This document shows positions 15,227-24,279 of a stretch of 29,832 nt of DNA, one piece after another; position 1 is the stretch's first letter, and each line of letters starts with the position of its first letter. A program made the position numbers and the translations under genes. Where the stretch lies: the NCBI GenBank assembly GCA_964514395.1, contig CAZEQK010000039.1, forward strand, positions 1 through 29,832, given 5' to 3'. The stretch is from CAZEQK01 sp964514395. GTDB lineage: Bacteria > Bacillota > Bacilli > Tepidibacillales > Tepidibacillaceae. The notes beneath the pieces are model-generated. The model was given only the letters and a program-made list of their open reading frames with translations, was not told where the DNA came from and did no database searches.

Positions 15227-15844
15227 ATGGATAATTTACGTGAAAGAAAAAAAGAACAAGCAAGAATAAGAATCGTTACTGTAGCGCAGGAAATGTTTCT
15301 TACAAACGGCTATGAAAACACAACGATTGGAGAAATTGCAAAAAAAGCAGATGTCGGAGTTGGAACCATATATAACTATTTTAACTCCAAAGCTGAGTTG
15401 TTTTTAAGTATGTTTGATGATGAGATTGGTTTGCTGTTGTCAAAGGGAGAAGAGGTGATTCATAATAAGGAAATCGATGTAGTAACAGGTATTGTTCGGT
15501 TTATTGAAGTGATAACAGAAAGCTTTACCATGCTGCCAAAGAAATTTTGGAAAGAGATATTTGCTGTTATTATGGGTAATTTTGATGAAAGTCGGTTTTT
15601 ATTTGACGGGTTTTTAAGTATGGATATGAAATTCTTAGAACAATTAAAATACTATTTAGAAATAAATAAAGCAAATAAGAAGCTTTCCGTTGAATTTGAT
15701 GTGGAGACTGCAGTTCAAACGATATATAGTCTATTAGCTGTTGAGGTGATGGTATATATCTATCAAGAACCAATTAAGCTAGAGGATATGATCAAAGCAG
15801 TACATACTAAATTAACTTTTATTTTCTCTCCGTACATCAAGTAA
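15227..15844 (+). CDS. TetR/AcrR-family transcriptional regulator
   Basis: A 205-residue repressor. The N-terminal helix-turn-helix spans roughly residues 10-55, with the characteristic TNGYENTTIGEIAKKADVGV and GTIYNYFNSKAELF. The C-terminal ligand-binding part is helical and family-specific. A GGTGAT precedes the ATG closely. The gene is followed at 110 bases by an ABC ATPase and permease on the same strand, and the twin palindromes in its promoter suggest that it represses itself and the transporter until it binds an inducer, probably a substrate of that transporter. The inducer is not deducible. Confidence 0.9.
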   Translation: MDNLRERKKEQARIRIVTVAQEMFLTNGYENTTIGEIAKKADVGVGTIYNYFNSKAELFLSMFDDEIGLLLSKGEEVIHNKEIDVVTGIVRFIEVITESFTMLPKKFWKEIFAVIMGNFDESRFLFDGFLSMDMKFLEQLKYYLEINKANKKLSVEFDVETAVQTIYSLLAVEVMVYIYQEPIKLEDMIKAVHTKLTFIFSPYIK

Positions 15845-15882
15845 AACTCATTCAGATGGGTTACTTAAGGAGGTTAGCGCCA

Positions 15883-15935
15883 TTTAACTCATAGGAGTAG
15901 TAGCGGTGGTTAGCTATCGGGCTAATCATTAAATG
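15883..15935 (+). other. Possible leader fold between tetR and the ABC ATPase gene
   Basis: CATTTAA (about 15883) can pair with TTAAATG (about 15929), enclosing ACTC-ATAG-GAGT and the stem GGTTAGC (15908-15914)/GCTAATC (15921-15927). A TAAGGAGG sits just upstream at 15868 without a matching start codon. The fold could be incidental or could tune transporter translation. Confidence 0.25.
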
Positions 15936-15953
15936 AAAATGGGGTGAGTCTAC

Positions 15954-16652
15954 ATGTTTTTAGAAATTAAAAATTCTTCAAAAACTTATCAAAGTGGCAA
16001 TGTCAGCGTTCATGCGTTAAAAAATGCTAATATGTCCATAAATAAAGGGGAAATCGGAGTTATTCTAGGACCATCTGGTTCTGGTAAATCAACATTAATC
16101 AATGTAATAGGTGGAATAGAAGGAGTAGACGAAGGCTCTATTATTGTAGATGATCATGATATTACAACATATACAGATGATAGACTAACGGAGTATCGAA
16201 GAGACTCGATCGGTTTTATTTTTCAATTCTATAATTTAATACCTAACCTTACAGTTTATGAGAATGTAGAGGTAGCAGCTAATATCAGTAAAAAAGCGAT
16301 AAATGTATATGATGTATTGGAGGCTGTAGGTATATTAGATTTAAAGAATAGATTTCCAAGGGAGCTTAGTGGTGGGCAGCAGCAAAGAGTATCCATTGCA
16401 CGCGCCTTAGTAAAAAATCCTAAATTATTGCTCTGTGATGAACCTACAGGAGCGTTAGATCATATAACAGCCAAGGAAATATTAAAGCTACTCACTGAAA
16501 TTAACCAAAAATTTAATACAACTATTTTAATCATTACTCACAATAATGCGATTAGTAATATGGGACATAGAGTAATTAAGCTAAGAAGTGGAGAAATCAT
16601 TGAGGACAGGATCAATGATAATATCATGTCAGCTGAAAGGATTGAATGGTAA
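15954..16652 (+). CDS. ABC transporter ATP-binding protein (MacB/LolD type)
   Basis: A 232-residue nucleotide-binding subunit. It has Walker A GPSGSGKST, Q-loop in FIFQFYNLIPNLT, signature LSGGQQQRVSIARAL, Walker B LLLCDEPTGALD, and the switch His in IITHNN. The LIPNLTVYENV segment is typical of the LolD/MacB/FtsE group that works with FtsX-fold permeases. The RBS GGGGTGAG precedes the ATG. The stop overlaps the permease start by seven bases, so the two are coupled. With TetR upstream this looks like an inducible mechanotransmission-type exporter, for example of a peptide, lipid or antimicrobial. Confidence 0.92.
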   Translation: MFLEIKNSSKTYQSGNVSVHALKNANMSINKGEIGVILGPSGSGKSTLINVIGGIEGVDEGSIIVDDHDITTYTDDRLTEYRRDSIGFIFQFYNLIPNLTVYENVEVAANISKKAINVYDVLEAVGILDLKNRFPRELSGGQQQRVSIARALVKNPKLLLCDEPTGALDHITAKEILKLLTEINQKFNTTILIITHNNAISNMGHRVIKLRSGEIIEDRINDNIMSAERIEW

Positions 16653-18886
16653 TGGTTCTAAATAAAAAAATCAGAAGAACCATATTAGAACAGAAATCAC
16701 AGTATATCGGTTCAATCATTCTCATACTTATAAGCTCTATGCTTTTTAGTGCATTTGTTGTGGGTGGATTAAATATTAAGACAAATCTTAATGCTTTCAG
16801 AGTTGAAAATGTGCTTGAGGATGCAAGCTTTATTTTACAGAACAAAATTGAGGATATATCGAGCATAGAAAATAAATTTATTCTTACTTTAGAGGAAAGA
16901 AAATCATATGATTTTAATTACAGTAAAGATGTAACACTTCGAGTCTTAAGAGAAACGAATAAGGTGGATAAATATGCGGTTGTAAATGGACATCCGTTAG
17001 AAAAACTTAAAGAAATTTTGATTGATAATGGCTTTGCAAAGGCCCATCATCTGAAAATTAATGATCAAGTCAACATTAAAAATGTAAGCTATCATATTGT
17101 AGGATACATGACAACTCCAGATTATATTTACCCACTAAAATCTGAAGGTGAATTGCTCAAAAATCCTGATGCCTTTGGTATAGCAGTGATATCTAAACAA
17201 GATTTTAATCAATTTATAAAAGAGGGCCTCACTTATTATAGTGTAAAATTTAATCAGGATACTAAAACGGAGTTTAAGGATTATCTTACAAAAAATAATA
17301 CATTAATCAAGTGGGTGAATAAACAGGATAATAACCGAATTTCATTTGTAGATGGGGATGTTAATGGTGCGATACAAATGGGGGAATTTTTCCCTACTAC
17401 CATACTATTTTTAACGATTATTTTAGTATCTACTGTATTGTGGCGTTTACTAAAACGAGAGTTTACTCAGATAGGTACACTCTATGCATTAGGATATAGA
17501 AAAAGAGAAATTCTAAGTCATTATCTATACTACCCAGCATTATTATCATTTATAGGTGCAACAACTGGAACTATTTTAGGAATTATTATTATCAAGCCGT
17601 TTTTGACCTATGCTTCGGATTTTTATAATTTACCTATTATCGTTATAGATTATAAACCAGTATATCTACTAGTCAGTTTTTTATTACCATTTTTCTTCTT
17701 AATTCCATCTACTATTTTTATCATATTAAGGGTATTAAAAATGTCACCTCTGACGCTTATGCGAGGAGGAGCTAATAAAAAAAAGGTTAAATTTATTGAA
17801 CGAAACCTACATTTAAATAGATTTAAGTTTCGTACAAAGTTTATCATTAGAGAGATGGTTCGCAATATACCTAGAACTTTGTTAATGGTATTAGGAGTTA
17901 TGATTGCATCGATGCTATTACTGCTAGGCTTTGCTACAAAGGATTCAATGGATTATTTAATAGATAAGAATTATAAAGACATATATCAATACAATTATGA
18001 CTATATATATAATTCATTTCAATTAGAAAAGCGTAATCCTGGGGATGTAACCTCTTTCTCACCGTTTACCTCGGATGAATTAAATAAAGGAAATAAAACA
18101 TTTATCATCTACGGTATCGAAAAGAATGCGAAATTAATTCAATTAAAGGATAGTAAAGGAAGGCTGTTAAGCTTCGAAAATACGATTATAACAAAGCCGT
18201 TAGCTGATAAGCTTCATTTGTCTCCAGATGATACATTAAAGGTAAAGAACAAACTAAATACAAAGGAGTTTAGTTTGAAAATAGATAAAATAGCAGATTC
18301 CTATATTGGTGATTTTATTTATCTTCCGTTAAATCAATTTAATGCCTTAAATGGATATCCAAAAGGAAGCTATTTAGAGTTAATGTCTACTAAAAAATTA
18401 AATATTGATAAGAGTTTATTGATTTCTTCAACAAGTAAAGAAAATATTGTTAATGGCTATCAAGCGATGATTAAACCTTTAAAATACATGATTGGATTTA
18501 TCGGCTTCACAGCTTTTATTATTGGTTTAATCGTCATTTATATTGTGACCTCATTGATGATTGAAGAGAATAAATTTAATATTTCACTTATGAAAGTGCT
18601 AGGCTATAGCAAGAAAGAGATATTCTCACTTATTCTAGACAGTAGTACATGGTTAGTCATTCTTGGATACCTGTTATCCATACCAATATTGTTAGTCGTT
18701 CTACAAAAATATTTTGAGGCAATGACCATGGAAATGAACATTGAAATCCCAACAAAATTAAATTATTCAAATATGATCATTGGGTTTGTCATCATCTTTG
18801 TCACCTACTATATATCAAAGTTATTAAATAAGAAAAAAATCGCAAAAATATCAATGGTGGAAAGTCTAAAATCAAAGGCTGAGTAA
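16646..18886 (+). CDS. ABC transporter permease with two FtsX domains
   Basis: A 746-residue membrane protein. An N-terminal helix (about residues 18-38) is followed by a large extracytoplasmic domain of about 200 residues. A first FtsX unit of three helices (about 245-365) contains YALGYRKREILSHY. A fourth helix (about 410-430) leads to a second extracytoplasmic domain. A second FtsX unit (about 620-740) contains MKVLGYSKKEIFSLIL. The duplicated architecture is that of MacB-like permeases fused in one chain, so no separate partner is required. No membrane fusion protein is encoded nearby, in line with a Gram-positive cell. Starts at 16646 or 16652 are both possible. The substrate is unknown. 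Confidence 0.9.
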   Translation: MVMVLNKKIRRTILEQKSQYIGSIILILISSMLFSAFVVGGLNIKTNLNAFRVENVLEDASFILQNKIEDISSIENKFILTLEERKSYDFNYSKDVTLRVLRETNKVDKYAVVNGHPLEKLKEILIDNGFAKAHHLKINDQVNIKNVSYHIVGYMTTPDYIYPLKSEGELLKNPDAFGIAVISKQDFNQFIKEGLTYYSVKFNQDTKTEFKDYLTKNNTLIKWVNKQDNNRISFVDGDVNGAIQMGEFFPTTILFLTIILVSTVLWRLLKREFTQIGTLYALGYRKREILSHYLYYPALLSFIGATTGTILGIIIIKPFLTYASDFYNLPIIVIDYKPVYLLVSFLLPFFFLIPSTIFIILRVLKMSPLTLMRGGANKKKVKFIERNLHLNRFKFRTKFIIREMVRNIPRTLLMVLGVMIASMLLLLGFATKDSMDYLIDKNYKDIYQYNYDYIYNSFQLEKRNPGDVTSFSPFTSDELNKGNKTFIIYGIEKNAKLIQLKDSKGRLLSFENTIITKPLADKLHLSPDDTLKVKNKLNTKEFSLKIDKIADSYIGDFIYLPLNQFNALNGYPKGSYLELMSTKKLNIDKSLLISSTSKENIVNGYQAMIKPLKYMIGFIGFTAFIIGLIVIYIVTSLMIEENKFNISLMKVLGYSKKEIFSLILDSSTWLVILGYLLSIPILLVVLQKYFEAMTMEMNIEIPTKLNYSNMIIGFVIIFVTYYISKLLNKKKIAKISMVESLKSKAE

Positions 18887-18904
18887 ATGCTATATAAACA
18901 GAAG

Positions 18905-18945
18905 AAATGGTATGCAAACTGAATAAGTTTGTAAACCATTTTTAT
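18905..18945 (+). terminator. Probable intrinsic terminator after the ABC permease
   Basis: AAATGGT (18905-18911)/ACCATTT (18935-18941) and the inner CAAACT/AGTTTG form an interrupted hairpin with a five-base loop, followed by TTTTT. It would end the tetR-ABC operon. Confidence 0.65.
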
Positions 18946-19086
18946 GTACTCTAATCTATTAGATAATCAGTTGATAATGAGTTCAGAATTATTGAAGATG
19001 GTACATAGCGATTTGATATCAATATTGAATAGAGGATGTCGAAGTTATATAATTTAATGGTCATTTTAATTATTAGGAGAGAATGA

Positions 19087-19866
19087 ATGAAACAGCTTAT
19101 TTACTTTGCATATCAGCAAGCCTTGTCATCAATATTTCCAGTTTTTATCTTTATTACATTAGCTATCTCTAAACTAATCCATATACCCTATATACATCGA
19201 TATGATTTTATCTTAATCATGTTTTTATTGATACAATTCATTATGTATATTACTGGTATGGAGACCAAGGATGAAATAAAGGTAATCGCTTTATTTCATC
19301 TCATAGGATTAGCTCTAGAAATCTATAAGGTTCATATGGGTTCATGGTCTTATCCTGAGGTAGCCTATACTAAAATATTTGGAGTACCATTATATAGTGG
19401 CTTTATGTATGCTAGTGTTGCAAGCTATATGATACAAGCATGGCGGAGACTTGAGCTTCAGCTATACGGATGGCCACGACCATTATTCACCATATCCATC
19501 GGTTTGTCTATCTATTTAAATTTTTTTATTCATCATTTCATTTATGATTTTAGATGGATCTTAAAAGGAATTTTAATCATAATCTTCCTAAAAACCTATG
19601 TAGAATTCACAGTAAAAGGAAGGCAATATAAAATGCCACTTGTGTTATCGTTTTTTCTAATTGGTTTTTTTATTTGGATTGCGGAAAACATTGCCACCTT
19701 CCTTGGTGCCTGGCAGTACCCTGATCAAAGGATAATATGGCATATAGTATCCATTGGTAAGATAAGTTCTTGGTCATTACTTGTTATTATTAGCTTTATC
19801 ATTGTTGCACAGCTAAAGCATGTAAAAGCAAATATATCAAAAAACAAAAAGACATATGTTGCCTAA
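19087..19866 (+). CDS. DUF817 family membrane protein (YoaT-like)
   Basis: A 259-residue protein with about eight hydrophobic helices, recognisable as DUF817 by the central KVHMGSWSYPEVAYTKIFGV segment, then VPLYSGFMYASVASYMIQAW and, near the C-terminus, ENIATFLGAWQYPDQ. Bacillus YoaT belongs to this family; its function is not known to me. The gene has its own intergenic region and a strong terminator after it, so it appears monocistronic. A GGAGAGAA precedes the ATG. The conserved W-S-Y-P and W-Q-Y-P pairs hint at an internal duplication and perhaps a carotenoid- or lipid-related membrane role, but that is speculative. Confidence 0.85.
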   Translation: MKQLIYFAYQQALSSIFPVFIFITLAISKLIHIPYIHRYDFILIMFLLIQFIMYITGMETKDEIKVIALFHLIGLALEIYKVHMGSWSYPEVAYTKIFGVPLYSGFMYASVASYMIQAWRRLELQLYGWPRPLFTISIGLSIYLNFFIHHFIYDFRWILKGILIIIFLKTYVEFTVKGRQYKMPLVLSFFLIGFFIWIAENIATFLGAWQYPDQRIIWHIVSIGKISSWSLLVIISFIIVAQLKHVKANISKNKKTYVA

Positions 19867-19880
19867 AAAAATTCATTTTA

Positions 19881-19911
19881 AAAAACTTGGTGATTAAACC
19901 AAGTTTTTTTA
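19881..19911 (+). terminator. Intrinsic terminator
   Basis: AAAAACTTGGT (19881-19891) pairs perfectly with ACCAAGTTTTT (19898-19908) around a six-base loop, with a T run. The A-rich left side makes it potentially active on both strands. Confidence 0.9.
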
Positions 19912-20033
19912 TTTGCATTTTTTCAAATATGATTTAAAATTAAGAATAATAAGAAAATTAATATAAGTATGTTTAAATATTAAAGTGTATTATTATGTTT
20001 TTAATAAAACATTATTATATAAGGAGATGGTAA

Positions 20034-21665
20034 ATGATGATGAACACACCATTGTTATTAACACACATGCTAAAAAGAGCGAAGTTTTTATTTCCAAAAA
20101 ATGAAATTGTTTCGAGAAGAACAGATGGAATATTTCGGTATACCTATGCAGAATTTTATGAACGTACAAAAAAACTAGCTTCAGCTCTAACAGGACTTGG
20201 TGCAAAAAAAGGTGATAAAATAGCTACATTAGCATGGAATGACCATCGACACCTTGAGGCTTATTTTGGAATACCATCAATGGGAGCAGTACTTCATACG
20301 GTTAATTTTCGGTTATCAGCAGAGCATCTTACCTATATCATTAATCATGCGGAGGACAAAATCATTCTTGTTGATGATACGATTTTACCAGTATTAGAAA
20401 ATATAAAAGATAAATTAAAATCAGTAAGTGCATATGTTGTGCTAACAGATAAAAAGGAATTACCCCCTACATCCTTAGAGCCAGTCTATTCTTATGAAGA
20501 CCTTATCAACAGCAGTAGTGCTGATTTTGAATTTTTAGAGGATTTAGATGAAAATGATCCAGCTGGTATGTGCTTTACCTCTGCTACTACTGGTAATCCA
20601 AAAGGAGTAGTATATTCACATAGAGGATTATTTTTGCATAGTATGGCGCTTGGATTAACAGATTCCTTAGGATTATCTGAAAAGGATAATATAATGCCTG
20701 TTGTACCTATGTTTCATGCCAATGCTTGGGGAATGCCCTTTGCGGCTACCATGTATGGCACCAAGCAGATATTACCAGGTCCTATGCCTACTCCAAAGGT
20801 ATTATTAGATTTAATTACAAATGAAAGCGTTTCTTTGACTGCTGGAGTACCTACGATATGGATTGCACTATTAAAGGAATTAGATGCAAATGAAAAGTTG
20901 TACGATGTTTCTACTGTTCGTAATATCATCTGTGGTGGGTCAGCAGCACCGAAAAGTATGATTAGAACCTTTGAAGAAAAATATAACATTCCATTCTTAC
21001 ACGCATATGGGATGACAGAAACAACTCCACTTGTTTTCGCTTCAAATATAAAACGTAATCTTCAGGATTTACCTTATGAAGATAGACTTCAATTTAAAGC
21101 AAAACAGGGGATTGTTGTTCCAGGAATTGATATGAAGGTCATTGGTCAGCATGGGGAAGTAAAGAACGATGGAAAAGAGATGGGGGAACTTCTTCTTAAA
21201 GGTCCATGGATTGCCGATCAGTACTATAAAGATGATCGAAGCAGTGAGACCTTTATTGATGGTTGGTTGCATACTGGAGATATTGTAACAGTAGATGAAG
21301 AAGGGTATGTACAGATTGTTGATCGAACAAAGGATTTGGTGAAAAGTGGCGGTGAATGGATATCTTCGGTCGAATTAGAAAATGGTTTAATGGCTCATGA
21401 ATCGGTGTTTGAAGCTACAGTGTTTGGAGTAGCACATCCAAAATGGAGAGAGCGCCCAATTGCTGTAGTGGTACTTAAGGATGAGGCTAAAGATAAAGTT
21501 ACAAAGGGTGATCTAATCGTTCACTTAGGTAAACAATTCCCTAAATGGTGGTTACCTGATGACATCATTTTTGTTGATGAAATTCCAAAAACAAGCGTAG
21601 GAAAGTTCTTAAAGCGCGGTTTAAGAGATCAATATAAAGATTATTTAATAAATAACAAAATGTAA
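20034..21665 (+). CDS. Fatty acyl-CoA synthetase (AMP-binding, AlkK-like)
   Basis: A 543-residue adenylate-forming enzyme that would activate a fatty acid with ATP and CoA to acyl-CoA. The P-loop-like motif reads FTSATTGNPKGVVYSHRG (Ala where most relatives have Gly). Other landmarks are HAYGMTETTP, GWLHTGDIVTVDEEGYVQIV, DRTKDLVKSGGEWISSVELE and the C-terminal KTSVGKFLKRGLR containing the catalytic Lys. The GGEWISS version is typical of medium/long-chain acyl-CoA ligases of the AlkK group. RBS AAGGAGATGG suits ATG 20034, the first of three adjacent ATG codons. It is single in its transcription unit, with terminators on both sides. Chain-length preference is unknown. Confidence 0.9.
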   Translation: MMMNTPLLLTHMLKRAKFLFPKNEIVSRRTDGIFRYTYAEFYERTKKLASALTGLGAKKGDKIATLAWNDHRHLEAYFGIPSMGAVLHTVNFRLSAEHLTYIINHAEDKIILVDDTILPVLENIKDKLKSVSAYVVLTDKKELPPTSLEPVYSYEDLINSSSADFEFLEDLDENDPAGMCFTSATTGNPKGVVYSHRGLFLHSMALGLTDSLGLSEKDNIMPVVPMFHANAWGMPFAATMYGTKQILPGPMPTPKVLLDLITNESVSLTAGVPTIWIALLKELDANEKLYDVSTVRNIICGGSAAPKSMIRTFEEKYNIPFLHAYGMTETTPLVFASNIKRNLQDLPYEDRLQFKAKQGIVVPGIDMKVIGQHGEVKNDGKEMGELLLKGPWIADQYYKDDRSSETFIDGWLHTGDIVTVDEEGYVQIVDRTKDLVKSGGEWISSVELENGLMAHESVFEATVFGVAHPKWRERPIAVVVLKDEAKDKVTKGDLIVHLGKQFPKWWLPDDIIFVDEIPKTSVGKFLKRGLRDQYKDYLINNKM

Positions 21666-21671
21666 GCTTTT

Positions 21672-21707
21672 AAAAGAAGGCTTAGTCTTATTAAAGCCTT
21701 CTTTTTT
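21672..21707 (+). terminator. Intrinsic terminator
   Basis: AAAAGAAGGCTT (21672-21683) pairs with AAGCCTTCTTTT (21694-21705), 12 bp, followed by more T. It ends the acyl-CoA synthetase unit. Confidence 0.9.
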
Positions 21708-21818
21708 ATTGTATTTTTGAATATAGATAATAGTAATAATATCACCTTGGTTGAAAAAACTTATTAATAGATATTCAGTTTATGTTGTATTAAATTTTTA
21801 TGGAGGGGAGGTAATGTG

Positions 21819-22100
21819 ATGTATTATTTAATTTTTATTATCGTCGTCATTATTATTATTTATGGTTACTTTAAAATCAGATTTAAGAAGCATTGGGCTT
21901 TAGTATACACCGCTTTTGGTGATGAAGAATATTTTAAAACGATTGAAAGATTAGATAGACAAGGAATAAAATATAGAACGATTACTAGCCCTACAGTAAA
22001 TAATAATAATAGGGGTATGATGAGCAATCAATATAAACAATATGATATTTATGTAAAAAAAGAGGATGAACACAAGGCAGGTAGTATACATAATAATTAA
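21819..22100 (+). CDS. Small membrane-anchored DUF2007-like protein
   Basis: A 93-residue protein with one N-terminal transmembrane helix of Ile and Val (about residues 3-19), a basic stop-transfer segment KIRFKK, and a small cytoplasmic domain. The domain reads ALVYTAFGDEEYFKTIERLD, then a GIKYRTIT strand and YDIYVKKEDEHKA. That pattern of one helix between two strands resembles the DUF2007 putative signal-transducing fold (ferredoxin-like). A very strong GGAGGGGAGG is correctly placed for ATG 21819; the GTG at 21816 is too close to call but less likely. No partner is obvious; it stands alone between two terminators. Confidence 0.75.
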   Translation: MYYLIFIIVVIIIIYGYFKIRFKKHWALVYTAFGDEEYFKTIERLDRQGIKYRTITSPTVNNNNRGMMSNQYKQYDIYVKKEDEHKAGSIHNN

Positions 22101-22159
22101 TAAACATAATAATATAAAAAAGATAAATACTTTGGAAAACTTTATTTATGGATTTAATG

Positions 22160-22195
22160 GAAGGATTCACATTATAATAATAGTGTGGATTCTTT
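22160..22195 (+). terminator. Probable intrinsic terminator
   Basis: AAGGATTCACA pairs with TGTGGATTCTT (two G-T wobbles) around a 12-base A/T loop and is followed by TTG and a T-rich stretch. It would end the 21819 gene before the bkd operon. Confidence 0.65.
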
Positions 22196-22263
22196 TGTTC
22201 GTATAGAGGTTTTTTTTTTAGTAGAAAATAATAGCAACGATGTAAAAAGGATGGGTGAGTTTT

Positions 22264-23259
22264 ATGAGTAGAAAATCAAGACATCAACAATTAGGCTTAT
22301 CAGATGAAGATGTAATTAGTATGTATGAGTACATGGTTAAGGCAAGAAAAGTTGATGAAAGAATGTGGTTATTAAACCGATCAGGAAAAATTCCATTTGT
22401 TATCTCTTGTCAGGGGCAAGAAGCAACACAGGTTGGTGCTGCTTTTGCTTTGAATAAGGATAAGGATTATATTTTACCTTATTATCGTGATTTTGGAGTT
22501 GTTTTAGTTTATGGGATGACCCCTAGAGACCTATTGTTATCTGCATTTGCAAAGGCAGAAGACCCAAATAGTGGTGGTAGACAAATGCCTGGACATTTCG
22601 GTAGTAAAAAATTAAAAATGGTAACAGGCTCAAGCCCTGTAACAACACAATTGCCACATGCTGTTGGTATCGCTTTAGCTAGTAAGATAAAGGACGAGAA
22701 TTTTGTTACTTTTACTACTTTAGGTGAAGGGTCAAGTAATCAGGGTGATTTTCATGAATCCTTGAATTTTGCTGGTGTTCATAAATTACCTGTCATTTTT
22801 ATGGTTGAAAATAATAAATATGCAATTTCTGTTCCTCTGTCAAAACAGTTAGCTGGTGGTTCTGTAAAGAATAGAGCAATCGGTTATGGAATTCCTGGTC
22901 ACTTGATAAATGGAAATGATCCATTAGAGGTTTATCAAGTTGTTAAGGAGGCAAGGGAGAGAGGATTAAAGGGTGAAGGCTCGACATTAATTGAAGCGGT
23001 TTCATACAGACTAACTCCGCATACTAGTGATGATGATGATCGCAGTTATCGTTCTCGCGAAGAGGTAGAAGAAGCAAAAAAGAATGATCCTCTAATTACT
23101 TTTAAGGACTATTTAATGAAGCACGGTATTTTAACCGAGGAAATGGATACAGAAATAAAAAAGAGAATACAGGCAGAAGTGGATGAAGCGACGGAATATG
23201 CTGAGAATGCTGCATATCCAAGCGTTGATACAGCTCATCTGTATGTTTATGAAGATTAG
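22264..23259 (+). CDS. bkdAA: Branched-chain 2-oxoacid dehydrogenase E1 alpha subunit
   Basis: A thiamine-diphosphate enzyme subunit of 331 residues catalysing decarboxylation of branched-chain 2-oxo acids in the complex that makes branched acyl-CoA. TPP-binding features are GEGSSNQGDFHESLNFA and, in the pocket, VENNKYAISVPLSKQ. The phosphorylation-loop region is YRLTPHTSDDDDRSYR. RxxGKIPF and CQGQEATQVG near the N-terminus are typical of the BCKDH branch rather than pyruvate dehydrogenase. ATG 22264 is used; GTG 22255 with AAAAGGATG before it is an alternative adding three residues. E1-beta follows after 11 bases. In Bacilli this complex supplies primers for branched fatty acids. Confidence 0.9.
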   Translation: MSRKSRHQQLGLSDEDVISMYEYMVKARKVDERMWLLNRSGKIPFVISCQGQEATQVGAAFALNKDKDYILPYYRDFGVVLVYGMTPRDLLLSAFAKAEDPNSGGRQMPGHFGSKKLKMVTGSSPVTTQLPHAVGIALASKIKDENFVTFTTLGEGSSNQGDFHESLNFAGVHKLPVIFMVENNKYAISVPLSKQLAGGSVKNRAIGYGIPGHLINGNDPLEVYQVVKEARERGLKGEGSTLIEAVSYRLTPHTSDDDDRSYRSREEVEEAKKNDPLITFKDYLMKHGILTEEMDTEIKKRIQAEVDEATEYAENAAYPSVDTAHLYVYED

Positions 23260-23270
23260 GGGGTATTATA

Positions 23271-24254
23271 ATGGCAAATATTTCATATATTAATGCGATT
23301 AGTCTTGCAATGAAGGAAGAAATGAAACGTGATGATAATGTATTTATTCTAGGTGAAGACGTTGGAGTTAGAGGTGGAGTTTTTAGAGCCACCGTTGATT
23401 TGATAGATGAGTTTGGTGAAATGAGAGTGATAGACACACCACTTACTGAATCAGCTATTGTAGGTGTTGGAATTGGTGCGGCGATGTATGGGATGCGACC
23501 AATTGCTGAAATTCAATTTGCTGATTTTATCATGCCAGCTGTGAACCAAATAATTAGTGAAGCTGCAAAAATCCGTTATCGTTCAAATAATGATTGGAAT
23601 GTACCCATGGTAATAAGAGCACCTTATGGTGGTGGAATTCACGGGGCGCTTTATCATTCCCAAAGTATAGAAGCGATATTTAGTAATGTACCTGGCTTAA
23701 AAATTGTTGCTCCATCCAATCCATATGATGCGAAGGGCCTTTTGAAAGCAGCGGTAAGAGATAATGATCCTGTTTTGTTTTTAGAGCATAAACGTTTATA
23801 TCGTTTAGTGAAATCTGAAGTTCCAGAAACAGATTATGTGGTACCTATAGGAAAGGCTAATGTTGTACGTGAAGGGTCAGATATTACCGTGATTTCTTAT
23901 GGATTAACTCTTCATTATGCACTTCAAGCAGCAGAAAAGCTTGCTGAAGAAGGGATAAACGCTCATATTTTAGACCTTCGCTCCATACTTCCTTTAGATA
24001 AAGAAGCAATCATTGAAGCTGTTAAGAAAACAGGCAAAGTTTTGATTGTTCATGAAGATAACAAAACAGGTGGTGTCGGTGGTGAAGTGTCTGCTATCAT
24101 CGCTGAAGAAGCCTTGTTTGATTTAGATGCACCAATTAAAAGATTAGCAGGACCAGATATTCCAGCTATGCCATTTAGTCCACCACTCGAAGATTACTAT
24201 ATGCTAAATCCAGAAAAAATTGCGGAAGAAATGCGAAAGCTAGCTGCCTATTAA
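23271..24254 (+). CDS. bkdAB: Branched-chain 2-oxoacid dehydrogenase E1 beta subunit
   Basis: A 327-residue partner of E1-alpha that forms the alpha2beta2 decarboxylase. Landmarks are VFILGEDVGVRGGVFRAT near residue 25, TPLTESAIVGVGIGAAMYG, EIQFADFIMPAVNQI, and MVIRAPYGGGIHGALYHSQS, which are characteristic of the transketolase-like beta chain. The C-terminal domain has HILDLRSILPLDKEAI and IVHEDNKTGGVGGE. GGGGGTATTATA precedes the ATG. The E2 gene starts 25 bases downstream behind a good AGAGGAGG. Length and motifs are normal throughout. Confidence 0.92.
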   Translation: MANISYINAISLAMKEEMKRDDNVFILGEDVGVRGGVFRATVDLIDEFGEMRVIDTPLTESAIVGVGIGAAMYGMRPIAEIQFADFIMPAVNQIISEAAKIRYRSNNDWNVPMVIRAPYGGGIHGALYHSQSIEAIFSNVPGLKIVAPSNPYDAKGLLKAAVRDNDPVLFLEHKRLYRLVKSEVPETDYVVPIGKANVVREGSDITVISYGLTLHYALQAAEKLAEEGINAHILDLRSILPLDKEAIIEAVKKTGKVLIVHEDNKTGGVGGEVSAIIAEEALFDLDAPIKRLAGPDIPAMPFSPPLEDYYMLNPEKIAEEMRKLAAY

Positions 24255-24279
24255 TTATTGCAGAGGAGGTTTAATATAG

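Noticed and set aside
23102..23437. A 111-codon - strand ORF.
   Set aside because: It is antisense to the E1 genes across their junction and looks like a shadow frame with low-complexity composition.
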